Positions 20,227-31,114 of a stretch of 36,878 nucleotides of DNA are shown here, in pieces. This DNA is from Spongospora subterranea. Its lineage: Eukaryota > Endomyxa > Phytomyxea > Plasmodiophorida > Plasmodiophoridae. The stretch lies in assembly GCA_900404475.1 (NCBI GenBank), contig OUQQ01000141.1:1-36878 (forward strand), in the 5' to 3' direction. Both the position numbers and the translations under genes were made by a program. The number at the start of each line of letters is the position of its first letter. Position 1 is the first letter of the stretch. The notes beneath the pieces were generated by a model, which was not told where the DNA came from, did no database searches, and worked only from the letters and a program-made list of their open reading frames with translations.

Positions 20227-21063
20227 TGTGATTATGGAATCAGGAGTGATGAGTACGATGGATCAGGTCTCCAGTTGATTGCGGATCAGCGGTCACTCTA
20301 CGGCATTATCCATGGGCACTGGGAAAACCCCGTGATGTCACTCAACTGAAATAGACTGAAATTGACTTGAACAAGACTTCCCTTGAACCGCCGTCAACAG
20401 TTATCGTGAAGAGGGACCGTACAAATCTGGATGTGTAGTTTGGCCCACAACCGAAATAAGCGTCGCACTATCCGATTCCAATTTTATGTTCTTTTTTTGG
20501 GGATAACACTCCAAAATGTTTCTCTTAATTTCGGCCGTGTGTATACTTTGGAGCTGGTTCAGTAAAATAGAGGTGTCAAAACGTGGAGATTCAGATCATG
20601 CAGTTTGCGTCCTGCCGATGACCTTCCGGAAGCTCCTTTTTCAACACCGGCCAGGACAGCATTGCCGGCAAGAAACCAATCACATCTACCACAAAATACA
20701 ACACAACCTGTTGTCACTTCTGCGCCATTTTAGAGTTTATATAAAAGTGCATTACGTATAGCCAATAACTGAGAAACTCGATGTATTAACTGCCTCAATT
20801 TGACTGCGTTAAAATAAAGAGCGTTTTCATGTTAAATTTACTGAGGCAGTATTCACCAACTACCCTGGTCATTCTTGATTCATCCTAATCTACTAGCTAT
20901 TGATTGAATGGCAGACCTCTTGCATTATATGACCAGCCCGTTAACCTTGACTATCCAGGTTACCCGTGGCGGTGTCCGTGACGGATGCAAGTAGGTCGAC
21001 GCCAAATTGCCTGTTTGGGGGACCTGACGTTATCAGACAGACGCCGCCAATCCGTTAGACGCA
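20227..21063. other. Intergenic region upstream of RPL29
   Basis: A plus frame at 20516-20761 (81 codons, hydrophobic start MFLLISAVCILWSWF) is the only candidate and I do not trust it. The 100 bp before the RPL29 ATG should hold its promoter, and a 5' leader intron is possible. Confidence 0.4.
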
Positions 21064-21336
21064 ATGGCCAAGAGCAAGAACCACACCGCCCACAATCAGA
21101 CGGCCAAGGCCCACAAGAATGGTATCAAGAAGCCCAAACGATCCCGCACTACCTCAACCCGTGGTGTAAGAAGATCGCTTAAATCTATAGATCGCCATTG
21201 TTATTTTATGGCGGTTGTATTTTAAATCACCGTTACTAACACTACGCTTGCTCTACAGATGGATCAGAAATTCGTACGTAACTTGAAGTTCGCTCGTAAG
21301 GGCAACGCCAACAAGTCTAAATCTGATGACGAATGA
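21064..21336 (+). CDS. RPL29: 60S ribosomal protein L29 (eL29)
   Basis: Two exons, 21064-21165 and 21259-21336, separated by a 93-bp GT-AG intron, encode 59 residues. eL29 is a small basic protein of the large ribosomal subunit. The start [20 protein letters not shown] and the following [14 protein letters not shown] match the family exactly in pattern, and exon 2 supplies [16 protein letters not shown], equivalent to VDPKFLRNMRFAKK. It stops soon after (SKSDDE), close to the yeast size and lacking the long animal tail. The intron sits at the junction between the two conserved blocks. Confidence 0.97.
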
Positions 21337-21475
21337 TTATTCTAAACTCGATTCATTCCAATAATAAGCATGCATATCCGCTTTATTCTTAGTCACTTTC
21401 CAGAAATCATGCTCTGCGTCAAACAATCTGATACTGATATGACGCGATCCTATGAAACTTGATCGGTTCATGATT

Positions 21476-24400
21476 TTAATACTTCTCTGCCATCATAAGC
21501 AATACGAGTGTTGTCCATCCTGTGAAAGGGTGAGTCCTTTGCCCATTTCCAGTATTGTGGTTATATTGCTCCCAGAAATAACCAGTTTCGGAATGAACCC
21601 GAATAATGTTGGCGATGAGATTGCTACGCAGGCGTGTATATAGATCACGTGCAGTGGACGCATATGGTCCATCTTGATCATACCCATAGCTGAGTTACCC
21701 AATTAACATTTTGAAACAATTAGGGAAAATAATCCGTACCTGTGTAATGAGGACACAATCATGTAGTTGATGTTGATCCAGATCGGTCCTATTTGATGAT
21801 TTGTGTGAATATTCAGTAGGCTTGACATAACAGATCAGCTCATACCTCGCCAATAGTTTTCGTCTTTACCAAAAAGGTCATCTTTCATACTGAGCGATGT
21901 AATTCCGTAATTGGTCCAGAATATTTCGGGGTCGGCTAGTATCTGCAATATACTCTGAAGTTTCGGAGATGTCGAAGGTATTTGGCCCAAGCAAAACGGG
22001 ATTAACGTGTGATAACCAATATGATCCGAAAACGTATAAACTACAGATTCGGCAATCAATGTGAGATAGAAACAACCAACCAGCAGTCCTTACCATCAGA
22101 ATCAGTCGAGTTCGGTTGATAAACATCAGCATATATTTTCCTGATTGGATCCCAATGAATATGGTCCATGGCCTTCTTCAATTCCGATGACATCTGGTAA
22201 TAGTTAACCATTAATTCATTACAAGTAATACACTAAATAACCTGTTCGAGCTTTTGCGAATTCGAGTCATCCCCGACGATTTCAGCAATCATAGTCATTG
22301 TGTCAAGGAGGTATATGACCCAGCTATGCAGATCAACATGGGCTGAATCACGAAAGATTTGAGCATATTTCGGATGGGAACATCTAATCGAGAAACATAT
22401 ACCTTGATGCAAAACCACGTTTGGACGTGGTATATCATCGAATCCTGACGCTAAGCAATGCCCTGGAGTACAACCTTGCCAGCGAAATGATTTGAGCTGG
22501 TGCCTACAGATCTTATTCGCCTGGTAACAGCTCGATGTAAATAAAAGCACTCACCCTTTTTGAGTTCGCAAGAACCATGATGTGAGAAGAAGAAGCTTGG
22601 GGTATATGCGCTCTAAGAAAGATGCCAGAGCCGAATTGGGTACAGGGCGAACTTGCTTGAGCTAAAACAAGAGATTAGGAAGATAAACTTTTTAAGCACA
22701 ATGACTACATTATCTGGCGAGTCTACGGAGGACATTTGCATGTCCCTGCCACTTGACCTGGCCAAGAATATCAGCACGAATTAATACCATGAAAGTAAAT
22801 ATTATCTGACAAGCGGATCAACTGCTGAATTGCAATTAATAAGGTGGGAGGATTGGCAACACGAGGATCTTGAGTCTGGAACTTGTGTGGAACCTGATAA
22901 ATACCATTAGAGTTATATTTAATCAAGAAAGCAGCGTGCTTCCCCACGCGAGCACGAGCTTCTTCCCCTAGTATCTGTTCTCTTGGAAGCCACCCACTGT
23001 TTTGAATAAGGTCAATCCAAGACTCTAAAATTTCTAAACTATAAAATCCGTGTCAGTGCAACACTTGGTAAATTCGTCAATAAACCTCTGATCAAAATCA
23101 TATCGGCTGAGAAGCAGTTGTTGGAACCCTTCGTCCCACAAGAACCCTCGGGGAAAAAAGGATCTTGACGGAGCGACAGCGATCAGTGATGCTTCTTCTG
23201 CCAACAAGGAGTTACCGGTGATTGGATCACTCTGTATTGATCGACCATGAAAGTATCTGCATATTGCTCATAAAAATGTGAACACAATGGCAAGGGCATT
23301 AGATTACCCGATTGATCCAATTAAATCGCTAAGGGCAGATTGTGCCACGCGTCTGTCCGATTCTGAAAATCCCTTGGCCGTAAGATTGAAACACTGTTCC
23401 ATTTTGATCTTGAATTCATTCCGTTTCTCCTCAATAAGGTCTGATACAAAAGATTGTGACAACAGAGGCGACTCGGGCTGACCATCTACGCGAATCAGTT
23501 GAGCATTATGGTTCGTAAAATAATGAGAGGCATTGAACCTGATGACGGAACACAGGCAATATCTATTTCAAATGGGAGTGAGAATATGTGCTGAGCATAT
23601 ACAACAGTGGCGTTGGAATTCTGTGATTACATCAGAAGTAATTGCTGAAGGCAGAATGGCTAGAACCGACAACATCGTTTGATAGAGTAGCAAATAGATC
23701 GGCATCATCTATCTGAGATAACATATCATCATCGGACGGGACACTAAACGTTTTTGAGCCCATCCGTTCTCGGATTGCATTTTCTGATTTATATTTTCGT
23801 CGAAGAAACTACTCAAAGATGAGTCCACGAGCGAGAGACATGTATAGCTACATATTCGAACCTTGAGTCTCTGCTGAACTAGTGATGTGATAGAGGACTG
23901 CATTGATTGGCGAACATGTTCCTTAACATCCCAGAAAGATTCAGAAGGTAACACCGCAGACGAAAAATATGGCTGATTGAGATGGATTTCCCCAGGACGG
24001 TCAAAGTTTGGAATCACAGGGTGGGAATTGCCAATTGAAGACGTGCTCTACTCCATCATAAGTAACGATCATAGTTACCAAGCCCCCGATATTACGATAT
24101 TGTATTTGCCGATCTCGCCGAAGTCCCCTGAGAAATGTGTGTGATGGTCCCCGATATATCCATCAAATGGTATGATGGAGTGACGTCGCGATTGGAGGGT
24201 GATATACCAGAAGAGATTCATTGACGATATGGTGGAAGACGGCAACTTTTTGCCCGATATTCTTAATACCCATCCCGAACCTAGAAGAATGGATATTGTG
24301 TTCTACTTATGACGCACTACTGCAATAACAAGCCTTCATTACCTGGTACTTGCACGAATGAGGTTGTGAGGTTAACCCCAGTGAACAGATCAGGCAAGTG

Positions 24401-24733
24401 TTGAACCGCTGCCTGAACTCCATCATGGAATTCATACCCGAAACCTTGCATCTGATCTCGATCGTCACAATCATGGCGTATATCTGGACAATCAGGACAT
24501 AAATCAGGTAATACTTGTCCACAATAGCAAAATAGCTGACGATTATATCCATCCATCATATCGGCATTGCTGAACATGATTCCGAATAGAGGGCTGTCCG
24601 GAACCCGGGCCTTGACCCCGGCGTAAATGCCAGGGCGGTAGGTGCCCCAGGTCTGGCGAGCATTGACCGTGATCGGCAGCGCGGCGGTAATCAGCAAGAT
24701 GCTTATCACATATATCCTGGTCATGTCACCCAT
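21476..24733 (-). CDS. MOGS: Mannosyl-oligosaccharide glucosidase (alpha-glucosidase I)
   Basis: Fifteen exons give 843 residues: 24343-24733, 24096-24280, 23862-24047, 23674-23808, 23539-23620, 23308-23485, 23086-23256, 22811-23038, 22709-22757, 22555-22661, 22242-22503, 22094-22193, 21846-22040, 21740-21788 and 21476-21689, with 14 introns of 47-62 bp, all in phase. The GH63 enzyme removes the outermost glucose from new N-glycans in the ER. Residues 4-21 form a signal or anchor segment, directly followed by [20 protein letters not shown]. Later: [29 protein letters not shown] with the catalytic Asp, [45 protein letters not shown] with the catalytic Glu, and [14 protein letters not shown] at the end. 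The cytosolic tail is very short. ATG 24724 is an alternative start. Confidence 0.96.
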
Positions 24734-25192
24734 GCAGATCTAGTAAACCTCTAATGGGGAAATGAACCCTGCTCTGTAAAGAGGTATGAGGGGATTTTAG
24801 GTGGGTAGTTAAGGGATCTTAATGACGAATGGGTTTATGTGACCCGTATCCACGGCACAATACGCTAAAAGGTCTGTTGACCTGTAGCCTGTGGGGATAC
24901 CCCTACGCCCTACGCCTTCCGCATCGTAATCGCTCAATCATATTTCAATGTCTACCAAGTCATCGCCGTGCAGTGAATCGATTCAACGTGATAACATCCT
25001 TGTGGTGAAATTTTATGAACTAAACTGAACAATGATCCGTCGAAATATGACCCGGGGCCTGAAATGCGGTGAGTTTTTTCGTCTAGTGACGAATGAAAAC
25101 TCTGACGTGTGGTGACACCACCCGGTTTAGTGACTTTAGGTGACATGAGTCATGAATCAAGGAGCGCGGCCGAGTCCTGATGACCTATTGTC
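24734..25192. other. Gene-poor region upstream of MOGS
   Basis: A minus frame at 24952-25146 (64 codons) is the only candidate and has no recognisable feature. The MOGS promoter should lie at the left end. Confidence 0.4.
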
Positions 25193-25419
25193 ATTATAAA
25201 GTTTTGATTATATTATAGACAAATACATTAGGCTCCTACTCCAACTCTCGCTCCTAACGCAACATTCCGCTACACAAAATCGAAACTTTATAATCTTGGA
25301 GCGATGAAGACAGAATCGGCGTACGACGATTTCCAAGATTATAAAGTTTCGATTATATTACAGACAAATACATTAGGCTCCTACTCCAACTCTCGCTCCT
25401 AACGCAACATTCCGCTACA
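25193..25419. repeat. MITE-like repeat pair with inverted termini
   Basis: An 82-bp sequence at 25193-25274 recurs in direct orientation at 25338-25419 with two mismatches. The first copy starts ATTATAAAGTTTTGATT and is closed at 25278-25294 by the inverted form of the same end (one mismatch), so 25193-25294 looks like a 102-bp element with 17-bp terminal inverted repeats. The inverted end at 25278-25300 also pairs perfectly over 23 bp with 25332-25354, leaving a 31-nt loop. The second copy lacks its own right terminus. No target-site duplication is clear. A miniature inverted-repeat transposon with a partial second copy is the simplest reading. Confidence 0.75.
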
Positions 25420-27818
25420 GACGTCTGGAACATAACCATTTTCGTTTTTTAATCGCGGCCGTTTCTTCCAACTATAACCAACATTTTCCCCAGGTTGTTG
25501 ATATTCCGGAAGCAATGCCATTTGTGATAGCATATGAACTAACGCTCCTCAAAGTTGGCCAGCTATGCGCAAGATGGATTAAATATTACGTGCCCGCTTG
25601 GGACAAGCGCTGCACACGATCTGAACGAAGGGTATCGGTGCTACTTTTGAATGGGCATCAATTTTAACATTTTCAGCAAGCAATGTCATAATCTTATTGC
25701 GCTGGTAGGTAAGCCCATCGCGGTACTGTTCAGAACGATGTTGATCCAACTTCAGACCCATGTCAGTTATCAAAAGATAGAAGCATTTTCATGAATACTT
25801 TGCCACAATTTGTAATCAGCTCAATCAAGCATTAGCTGAGACATGAGCACTTCAGTCTCGTGGCATGGTCGAGTCGGTTTGATGTAAACATGTAGGAGAT
25901 CTGACGACTTAATTCTTCACGCCCGTTTGTGCTTCGTGTTCAGGAATCCATGGGACGATTATGTTAACGCATTCGACAACCACTAAGTTCGTTGAATGAG
26001 AACTCCATCTACAAGTACATAACGTCTAAATTCAGGTGCATTTGAAGTCGAAGGTACACAGAACATTGAGCGATAACAAAATAGCTGATGAATTCGATTT
26101 TGGGCATTTTTATGACCAGGATGCGTCAGCGGCCGCATGGAACCTGAACTTTCAAAATATTGTTTCTGTGTCTTTACCAAATTCGCCCATTTTAGGTGAA
26201 ATCTGTCAATTAAAAAGCATATCTGGATTATGGAAATCCTGATAGCCGCAGAACACGCGCCGTCGTTTAGTCGTTGTCTGGCATGTAGAGGCACAAAGCA
26301 ATTGATGCCCAGACGTGCGATGCGATCTGTTAGGTGGAATCGCGAACCACAGTTCAATATATGATAGTTCAAGTAAGAAAAAAAAATGAAAAGAAAATTC
26401 AGAACAGCAATTCAAAACAGACAACTTTAATTCGTGTTTTGGAATTGTAACTGTTTGATATCAGCGGGAACGAATGGGATTTCGAACGCCCAACTGATTC
26501 TCATCCTGACTGGATAAGACTGCCCAACGCATCATATGCAAAGAACTTGTCGTCGCGAGTTGTTCACAGGGCATTGGAGCGAGAGTCGTCAGAGATGACG
26601 TCGCGTTTGGACGGAAGTTATTTATTTTCATCACCATTATCAAGTTAAAAGAAATTTTCAGCATAAAAACGAAACTTAATTTCTAGCAGCATATCCCGTT
26701 TCGGTCAACTATATTTGACGAAAATATAATCGTAGTGTAAACCGCTTCACCCGCAAAATGAGTGACTAGATCTTCCCAATAAATTTCTCGGGATGAAAAA
26801 AAAGCGTTTCCCTTTTCTGCTTATCGACACCGTTGTGCAAAGTTCTCGGTAGGAATTTGACGTTGTTGATAGATCAATTTCACATGAACTCTGGTGATGT
26901 CAAAGCCGAACTTCATTCTTGCCCTTGAATCCAATGCGATATCGCGCTCATGTCATGGTCAGCATATCTGGCCATAAGAAAGGTCGTTGGTGATCATTTT
27001 GGCCCTGATCGTTATAGAGTATAACGATAGACGTTGACGCTGAAATTGTGTGGAGGGAGAATAGAGGCAAAACACGGTGAGAAGAGAGAAGGGTATTTAT
27101 TAAAATGATGTTCTATGTGGCGAGAGGGCTCATATCAAGTGTATTAAAGATCATCATATGCTAATAGCCGCATGCCATAAACCATGATGTGGACCATGGC
27201 CTGAAGCATGGGCAATAGACTACCAGATCTTCACGAGTTTAATCATTGCCCGGAGAGTGATGATGCATTAAGTATGTAGTGGCTTACAGAGAACCGATAA
27301 CCTGATGCTCTTTGTAATTAATGTCTCCCAAATCTCCTACCGGCCTATTGTAAGTCATCACCGCCATTTCCCACAAGAATGGGTATGACAATCAGATAAT
27401 CGCTGCTTGATAGTCAGCTACCTTCTACAAATAATTATAGCATAGATATGTGAAGCAGCATTGATACAAAGAGCCGATTAGGATTCCAATCTAAGAAACC
27501 CACACCTCCAACAGATTCAACGGTCCAATAGCACTACTAACCTTATACCATCAATCACAAAGACTATGTGAGCCGCTTCCTCAGAAAGGAGTTGGAGTCG
27601 GCGTTCGCGCACTCCGCAAAGAGGCCGTTGCACCTGTGTTTCAGTGATTGCGCAGGAGCAATGAAGGGGTCACGCCGCACAAGTGGTTTCTGGGCTCAAT
27701 GTCACTACCCAGTACGACCGACACATGCAGCGCGACGCTCGTGTTGAAGTTCGTGGTGATCGACGTATACAACGGCACAACAAGCACTTTGAACACAGAA
27801 ATTAATTTGATCGAGAAC
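25420..27818. other. Long gene-poor stretch
   Basis: No confident gene. Candidates noted: a minus frame at 25579-25755 starting MGLKLDQHRSEQYRDGL, which reads like an exon but has no partner; a minus 129-codon frame at 25983-26372 that starts only at TTG; and a plus frame at 27648-27836. From about 26700 to 27550 neither strand holds anything over 60 codons. A GCGGCCGC site lies at about 26111. Confidence 0.4.
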
Positions 27819-28430
27819 AGAGAACAAACAATGTGATTGCCAGAGATCACGTGTTGGCCTGTAATCAATTACGAGTATATTCTAAATTTTTGGATGAATC
27901 TCAATAATCCATTGATCTCGTTATTATTACATCAAGGCAATTCGACCGACAGCCAGAATCGTTAATGTTATCAATGATACGATCGAGAGGTGAAAACAAC
28001 CCAATTCTGGTTGCCAGAAATCACGTGTTGGCTGAAAATGCAAGTAATGAATGAAATCTTTGTATAAAAAGTCTCGATTGTATTATTAACTACATTAGTT
28101 TTTATGTCTGCCTGTTGGTCACATCGCCGTTATATCCTAACAACGAGTCCTCACTCAACGAGTTAATTGAGATTCTGACCTTGGTCAACAGAATACGTTA
28201 ACAACCACCGCAACATCGATGAAATAGGAACCCCAGCAGAATTCCCTGTCAAATGGATGAACGAGCTACATCGCTACCGACAAAGCCAAGGGGAGATAAT
28301 GCCATTGCTAAATTTGCTAAAACTGGGAGAGCTAGCTAACGAAAACCAGGTCCATATTCACTTTATTGGAAGTCATGTATCCGACATGGATAAGAAAGAA
28401 AGCGCAGACTACCCAATGAAACTGTCGTAG
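27819..28430 (+). pseudogene. Coding-like region broken by stops, or an unresolved multi-exon gene
   Basis: One frame runs from about 27819 to 28201 with only two internal stops (TAA 27905-27907 and TGA 28052-28054) before a TAA at 28199. A second frame, shifted by one base, is open from 28203 to a TAG at 28428. The first contains two copies of an AR-D/N-HVLA motif 58 codons apart and a stretch reading SSLNELIEILTLV. The second encodes TPAEFPVKWMNELHRYRQSQ and a helix-like LLNLLKLGELANEN. Composition is protein-like, but I recognise no family. Either a decayed gene or exons whose splice sites I have not found. Confidence 0.4.
27837..28032. repeat. 22-bp direct repeat containing CACGTG
   Basis: TTGCCAGAGATCACGTG and the next five bases (27837-27858) recur at 28011-28032 with one mismatch. 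The spacing is 174 bp, exactly 58 codons, so both copies lie in the same frame. The core CACGTG is a palindrome and would also be an E-box. Confidence 0.8.
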
Positions 28431-28920
28431 CGAAGAGTTTTGACGAACTCGATAAGCAAGCGATAGTGACGTGGCCTCTCCTCTGTACTCTCAAAATTTT
28501 AGTGCAGAACTCCTTGTCATTTATGGCAGCTAGTGTACACTGTACGCATGAGGGTTCAAAGTTCAATCACCACTGGCATCTCCGTGACTCCACTGTTGAT
28601 GACTGGAAGCAGTGACTCTGCCAGTGGTATTGTCGCGAACTTCAAGTGCGCGAACTTAAAAGTAAACACCGGGAGCAGAGGGATAGTGTACATACAGCCC
28701 TCTTCAAAAAATGAACCGAATAAAACGTCTCCTCTTCAATTGTGTAATCAACTTTTTCATGCCCTTTTTATAAAACATGATGTTCTTTTTGTTTGGTTCA
28801 GAATTCGGTTCATTTCTTGAGGATGTATCCACAGTGTTGTTCGAAGTCTGTTTGATTGTGTAGATCGATCATCACATTCGTAGTGTGAAAATTCATTGAC
28901 ATTGCGTCGAATTTTCAGTT
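28431..28920. other. Intergenic stretch
   Basis: Overlapping frames of 67 codons (-) and 95 codons (+, 28533-28820) show no recognisable features. Nothing else seen. Confidence 0.4.
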
Positions 28921-29076
28921 ATGAAACGCAAATTACACCTATTTGTTGTTGATCTGAAAGGCAATGCCAGGTCCTTTTGGTTTTCCTCGTTTAATGAGAG
29001 CATGTCACAGGTTAAAAAAGAGGTTCTACGCGTTCTGTGGTCGTTGAGTTTTCCGCTCATTGAGTATGAGGACTAG
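28921..29076 (+). CDS. Short 51-codon frame, possible first exon
   Basis: It begins at an ATG and reads MKRKLHLFVVDLKGNARSFW, then SMSQVKKEVLRVL, a beta-hairpin-then-helix pattern like the start of a ubiquitin-like fold. A GTATGA donor near its end (at about 29063) and an acceptor TTTCCAG about 59 bp on would match this genome's introns, but the continuation is not convincing. The family is unknown. Confidence 0.3.
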   Translation: MKRKLHLFVVDLKGNARSFWFSSFNESMSQVKKEVLRVLWSLSFPLIEYED

Positions 29077-29658
29077 ACCATACACCCCGGCAATACCAAA
29101 ATAATATGCAAATTTTCCAGCTATGGCACCAACCAATTACAGTACCATTATCCGCTGCGAATCTCTTTCCGATGCAAGCACATGGCCGAGCACCATTGGC
29201 AAAGTTGCAGACTGCGGCCACGTTTAAGAATATAGAATCCATTGCAGTTGCTGTATGGCTTCGCCATGCCGTATGGTTCTGTTGCTTGGGATGTTCATAC
29301 CTTCGGATGCACCTAGGTATCCATTAACCGTCTTGGGATTTGACTGAGCGTAAGAAGAGACGAGCGCCTTCATCAAGGCACGAATTACACGAATTAGATA
29401 CCCTTAGATATCATGAAGACATATAAAAACATCAGTGCGTCCAGAGCCATCGTTAATGAAAGGGGTATTGGCAAAACGATTTGCTTGCAGCGCTTGTCGA
29501 TTGTTGCAAAGCAAACCGAAATGGGCTAAAACTTACATCGCGCTTTTCGTTGACAGATAATTGGATGTCATGACACCGGTTTGAGTAAACTAACGATGCA
29601 TGCTTAAATTCCCCTGTACTCGTGTATTGCAGTTGTCGTCAGGTTTTTTGCAACTCAG
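29077..29658. other. Intergenic stretch
   Basis: Frames of about 60-73 codons overlap on both strands at 29057-29327 without recognisable features. Nothing supportable seen. Confidence 0.35.
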
Positions 29659-29857
29659 GCTGGTCTGATGATCGTCTACCTTTTTTATTACCAGCCAATC
29701 ATCGTAAGGAATACAGTGTGTGGTGAACTCTAGTAAGTTTCGTCATTGGTATGTAAAAGCCGTTGTCTCGCAGGAGCTGCGTACCGGGGGCCACGACACC
29801 GTATTGGGCTCCGATTGCATCATCAAACGCGCGGCGCATTGTGCGAATTTGTGGTGA
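29659..29857 (+). CDS. Possible last two exons of an unidentified membrane protein
   Basis: After a T-rich acceptor ending CAACTCAG, the frame AGLMIVYLFYYQPII (29659-29703) reaches a GTAAGG donor. The next acceptor, CTCGCAG at 29767-29773, joins it in phase to ELRTGGHDTVLGSDCIIKRA and a stop at 29855-29857. The first part is a transmembrane segment. I found no upstream exon and recognise no family. It would end 86 bp before DPM2. Confidence 0.3.
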
Positions 29858-29943
29858 TTGAAAACAACGTACTTGTACCGGTCTGTGTGACCGCTAAACG
29901 GTGTTCAAAGTCGGGCAAGGCTCAGGACCATCGTTGCTTGGCT

Positions 29944-30293
29944 ATGACCGCATTGCTCAATCAGGATAGGACCGCTGGTGCCTTGCTGTTGGGCCTCACC
30001 CTTTCCGCCATTACATATAATACTCTATGGCTAATAATCACCGTATTCCACGTTCATTCTCTCCTCATCCGCTTACCTCCTGACAATGTATTTTGGATTA
30101 GCCGTTTGTTGACGCTGATCAAACACTGCAATACTTCTTCCCGAACCGGGAAATTGCGATTTTGATCCCAATACTGGTCGGCATATTCCTATTCACTATC
30201 GTGTTCACCTTCATATCGCTGGTCATGATCCACTCTAGTGATGACTATAAGGCAGTGGATGTGTTCCCTAAGACGCCGGTCCATTATTATTAA
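29944..30293 (+). CDS. DPM2: DPM2, regulatory subunit of dolichol-phosphate-mannose synthase
   Basis: Two exons, 29944-30042 and 30102-30293, around a 59-bp intron, encode 96 residues. DPM2 is a small ER membrane protein with two transmembrane helices that stabilises the catalytic subunit DPM1. Seen: helix 1 GALLLGLTLSAITYNTLWLI, then the conserved luminal turn TPFVDADQTLQYFFPNREIA restored by the splice (human LPFIDSQHVIHKYFLPR), and helix 2 ILIPILVGIFLFTIVFTFIS. The tail ends KTPVHYY, longer than in animals. ATG 29944 fits family length; the frame is open upstream, but that part does not resemble DPM2. Confidence 0.93.
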
Positions 30294-30707
30294 GGTCTCC
30301 TTCTTGAGAGCACCACTCCTTTTATTTTTACAAATAATATTTCCTCCGGTTTCGATTCTCAAGGCTTGTTGTAGTGAAAGTGTCTCTATCTTTCATCACA
30401 TACTCATCTGGTACGGGGCTCTAAAATACCACAAAACATTATCATAAATGCAATCGATATTGGTTTTTCATGTTGATCTAAATACGATAATACCAAGGGT
30501 TATCGAAACGCAGGGCGAACGTACACACAGCAGTTAAATGCACGTCGGTGCTGGCATTCAACCCGACAGTAGGTTTAAAAAAAACATTGAGTGTTCGTCG
30601 ACTTATGCCAGGTCATCCGGGCAAGCTATCGAGATTCGGCTGCTGATTAGAATGGGATGGATATTTCCGTATCTGGCCTTCTGAGGGTTCGCCATCCTGT
30701 CGTATTG
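30294..30707. other. Intergenic stretch downstream of DPM2
   Basis: I see no gene. The one plus frame here (30238-30447) overlaps the end of DPM2 in another frame. Confidence 0.45.
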
Positions 30708-30757
30708 CTCGCTTACCCGATCACTCGCTTACCCCGATCACTCGCTTACCCCGATAA
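30708..30757. repeat. 17-bp tandem repeat, three copies
   Basis: Units CTCGCTTACCCGATCA (30708-30723), CTCGCTTACCCCGATCA (30724-30740) and CTCGCTTACCCCGATAA (30741-30757). The copies differ by one inserted C and one base, typical of recent slippage. Confidence 0.9.
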
Positions 30758-30850
30758 TCGGTTGGTGGCAGGGGTGGGCGCTGCCACACGTAATTGATTC
30801 TGATTGTATAAACACGACAAACGTGAGTATGCACAGAATGATACACTGCA

Positions 30851-31114
30851 TTATACTTGGCCATCAAGAAATGGTATGCGGTGTCCAGTTTGTGTGTGCC
30901 TCATGGGCAGCAGAGCTTGTGCAATGGCCTCGTTTATTGTTTCAGGGGTGGGCACCTTCGAGAAGTATATATCAATCTTCCCTGGATAATACTTGTGTCC
31001 GTTGCGATTGCAGCCCTGGCAGACATGGGCCTTCGAGTCAGTTAAATGCCCGGAAACGCCCTCGTCTGTCAGGGCTGCAATGACCTTGTCTGCAGAAGGA
31101 ACAGTTTGAGGCAT
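30851..31114 (-). CDS. Hypothetical 87-residue protein with a CxxC motif
   Basis: This ATG frame, with an in-frame stop just upstream, reads MPQTVPSADKVIAALTDEG, then HVCQGCNRNGHKYYPGKIDI and VPTPETINEAIAQALLP. A CxxC-N-x-N-G-H arrangement could bind zinc, but only two cysteines are visible. Codon use is even and protein-like, better than the overlapping plus frames. I know no family for it. It may be one exon of a larger gene. Confidence 0.4.
   Translation of the reverse strand: MPQTVPSADKVIAALTDEGVSGHLTDSKAHVCQGCNRNGHKYYPGKIDIYFSKVPTPETINEAIAQALLPMRHTQTGHRIPFLDGQV

Noticed and set aside
25983..26372. 129-codon minus frame
   Set aside because: Starts only at TTG, no conserved motif, and overlaps plus frames of equal quality.
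28203..28430. PVKWM motif suggesting a tyrosine kinase
   Set aside because: The motif stands alone; no HRD, DFG or APE elements are found around it.
29746..29943. N-terminal extension of DPM2 (open frame upstream of its ATG)
   Set aside because: The upstream residues do not resemble DPM2, and a better splice reading of the same bases exists in another frame.
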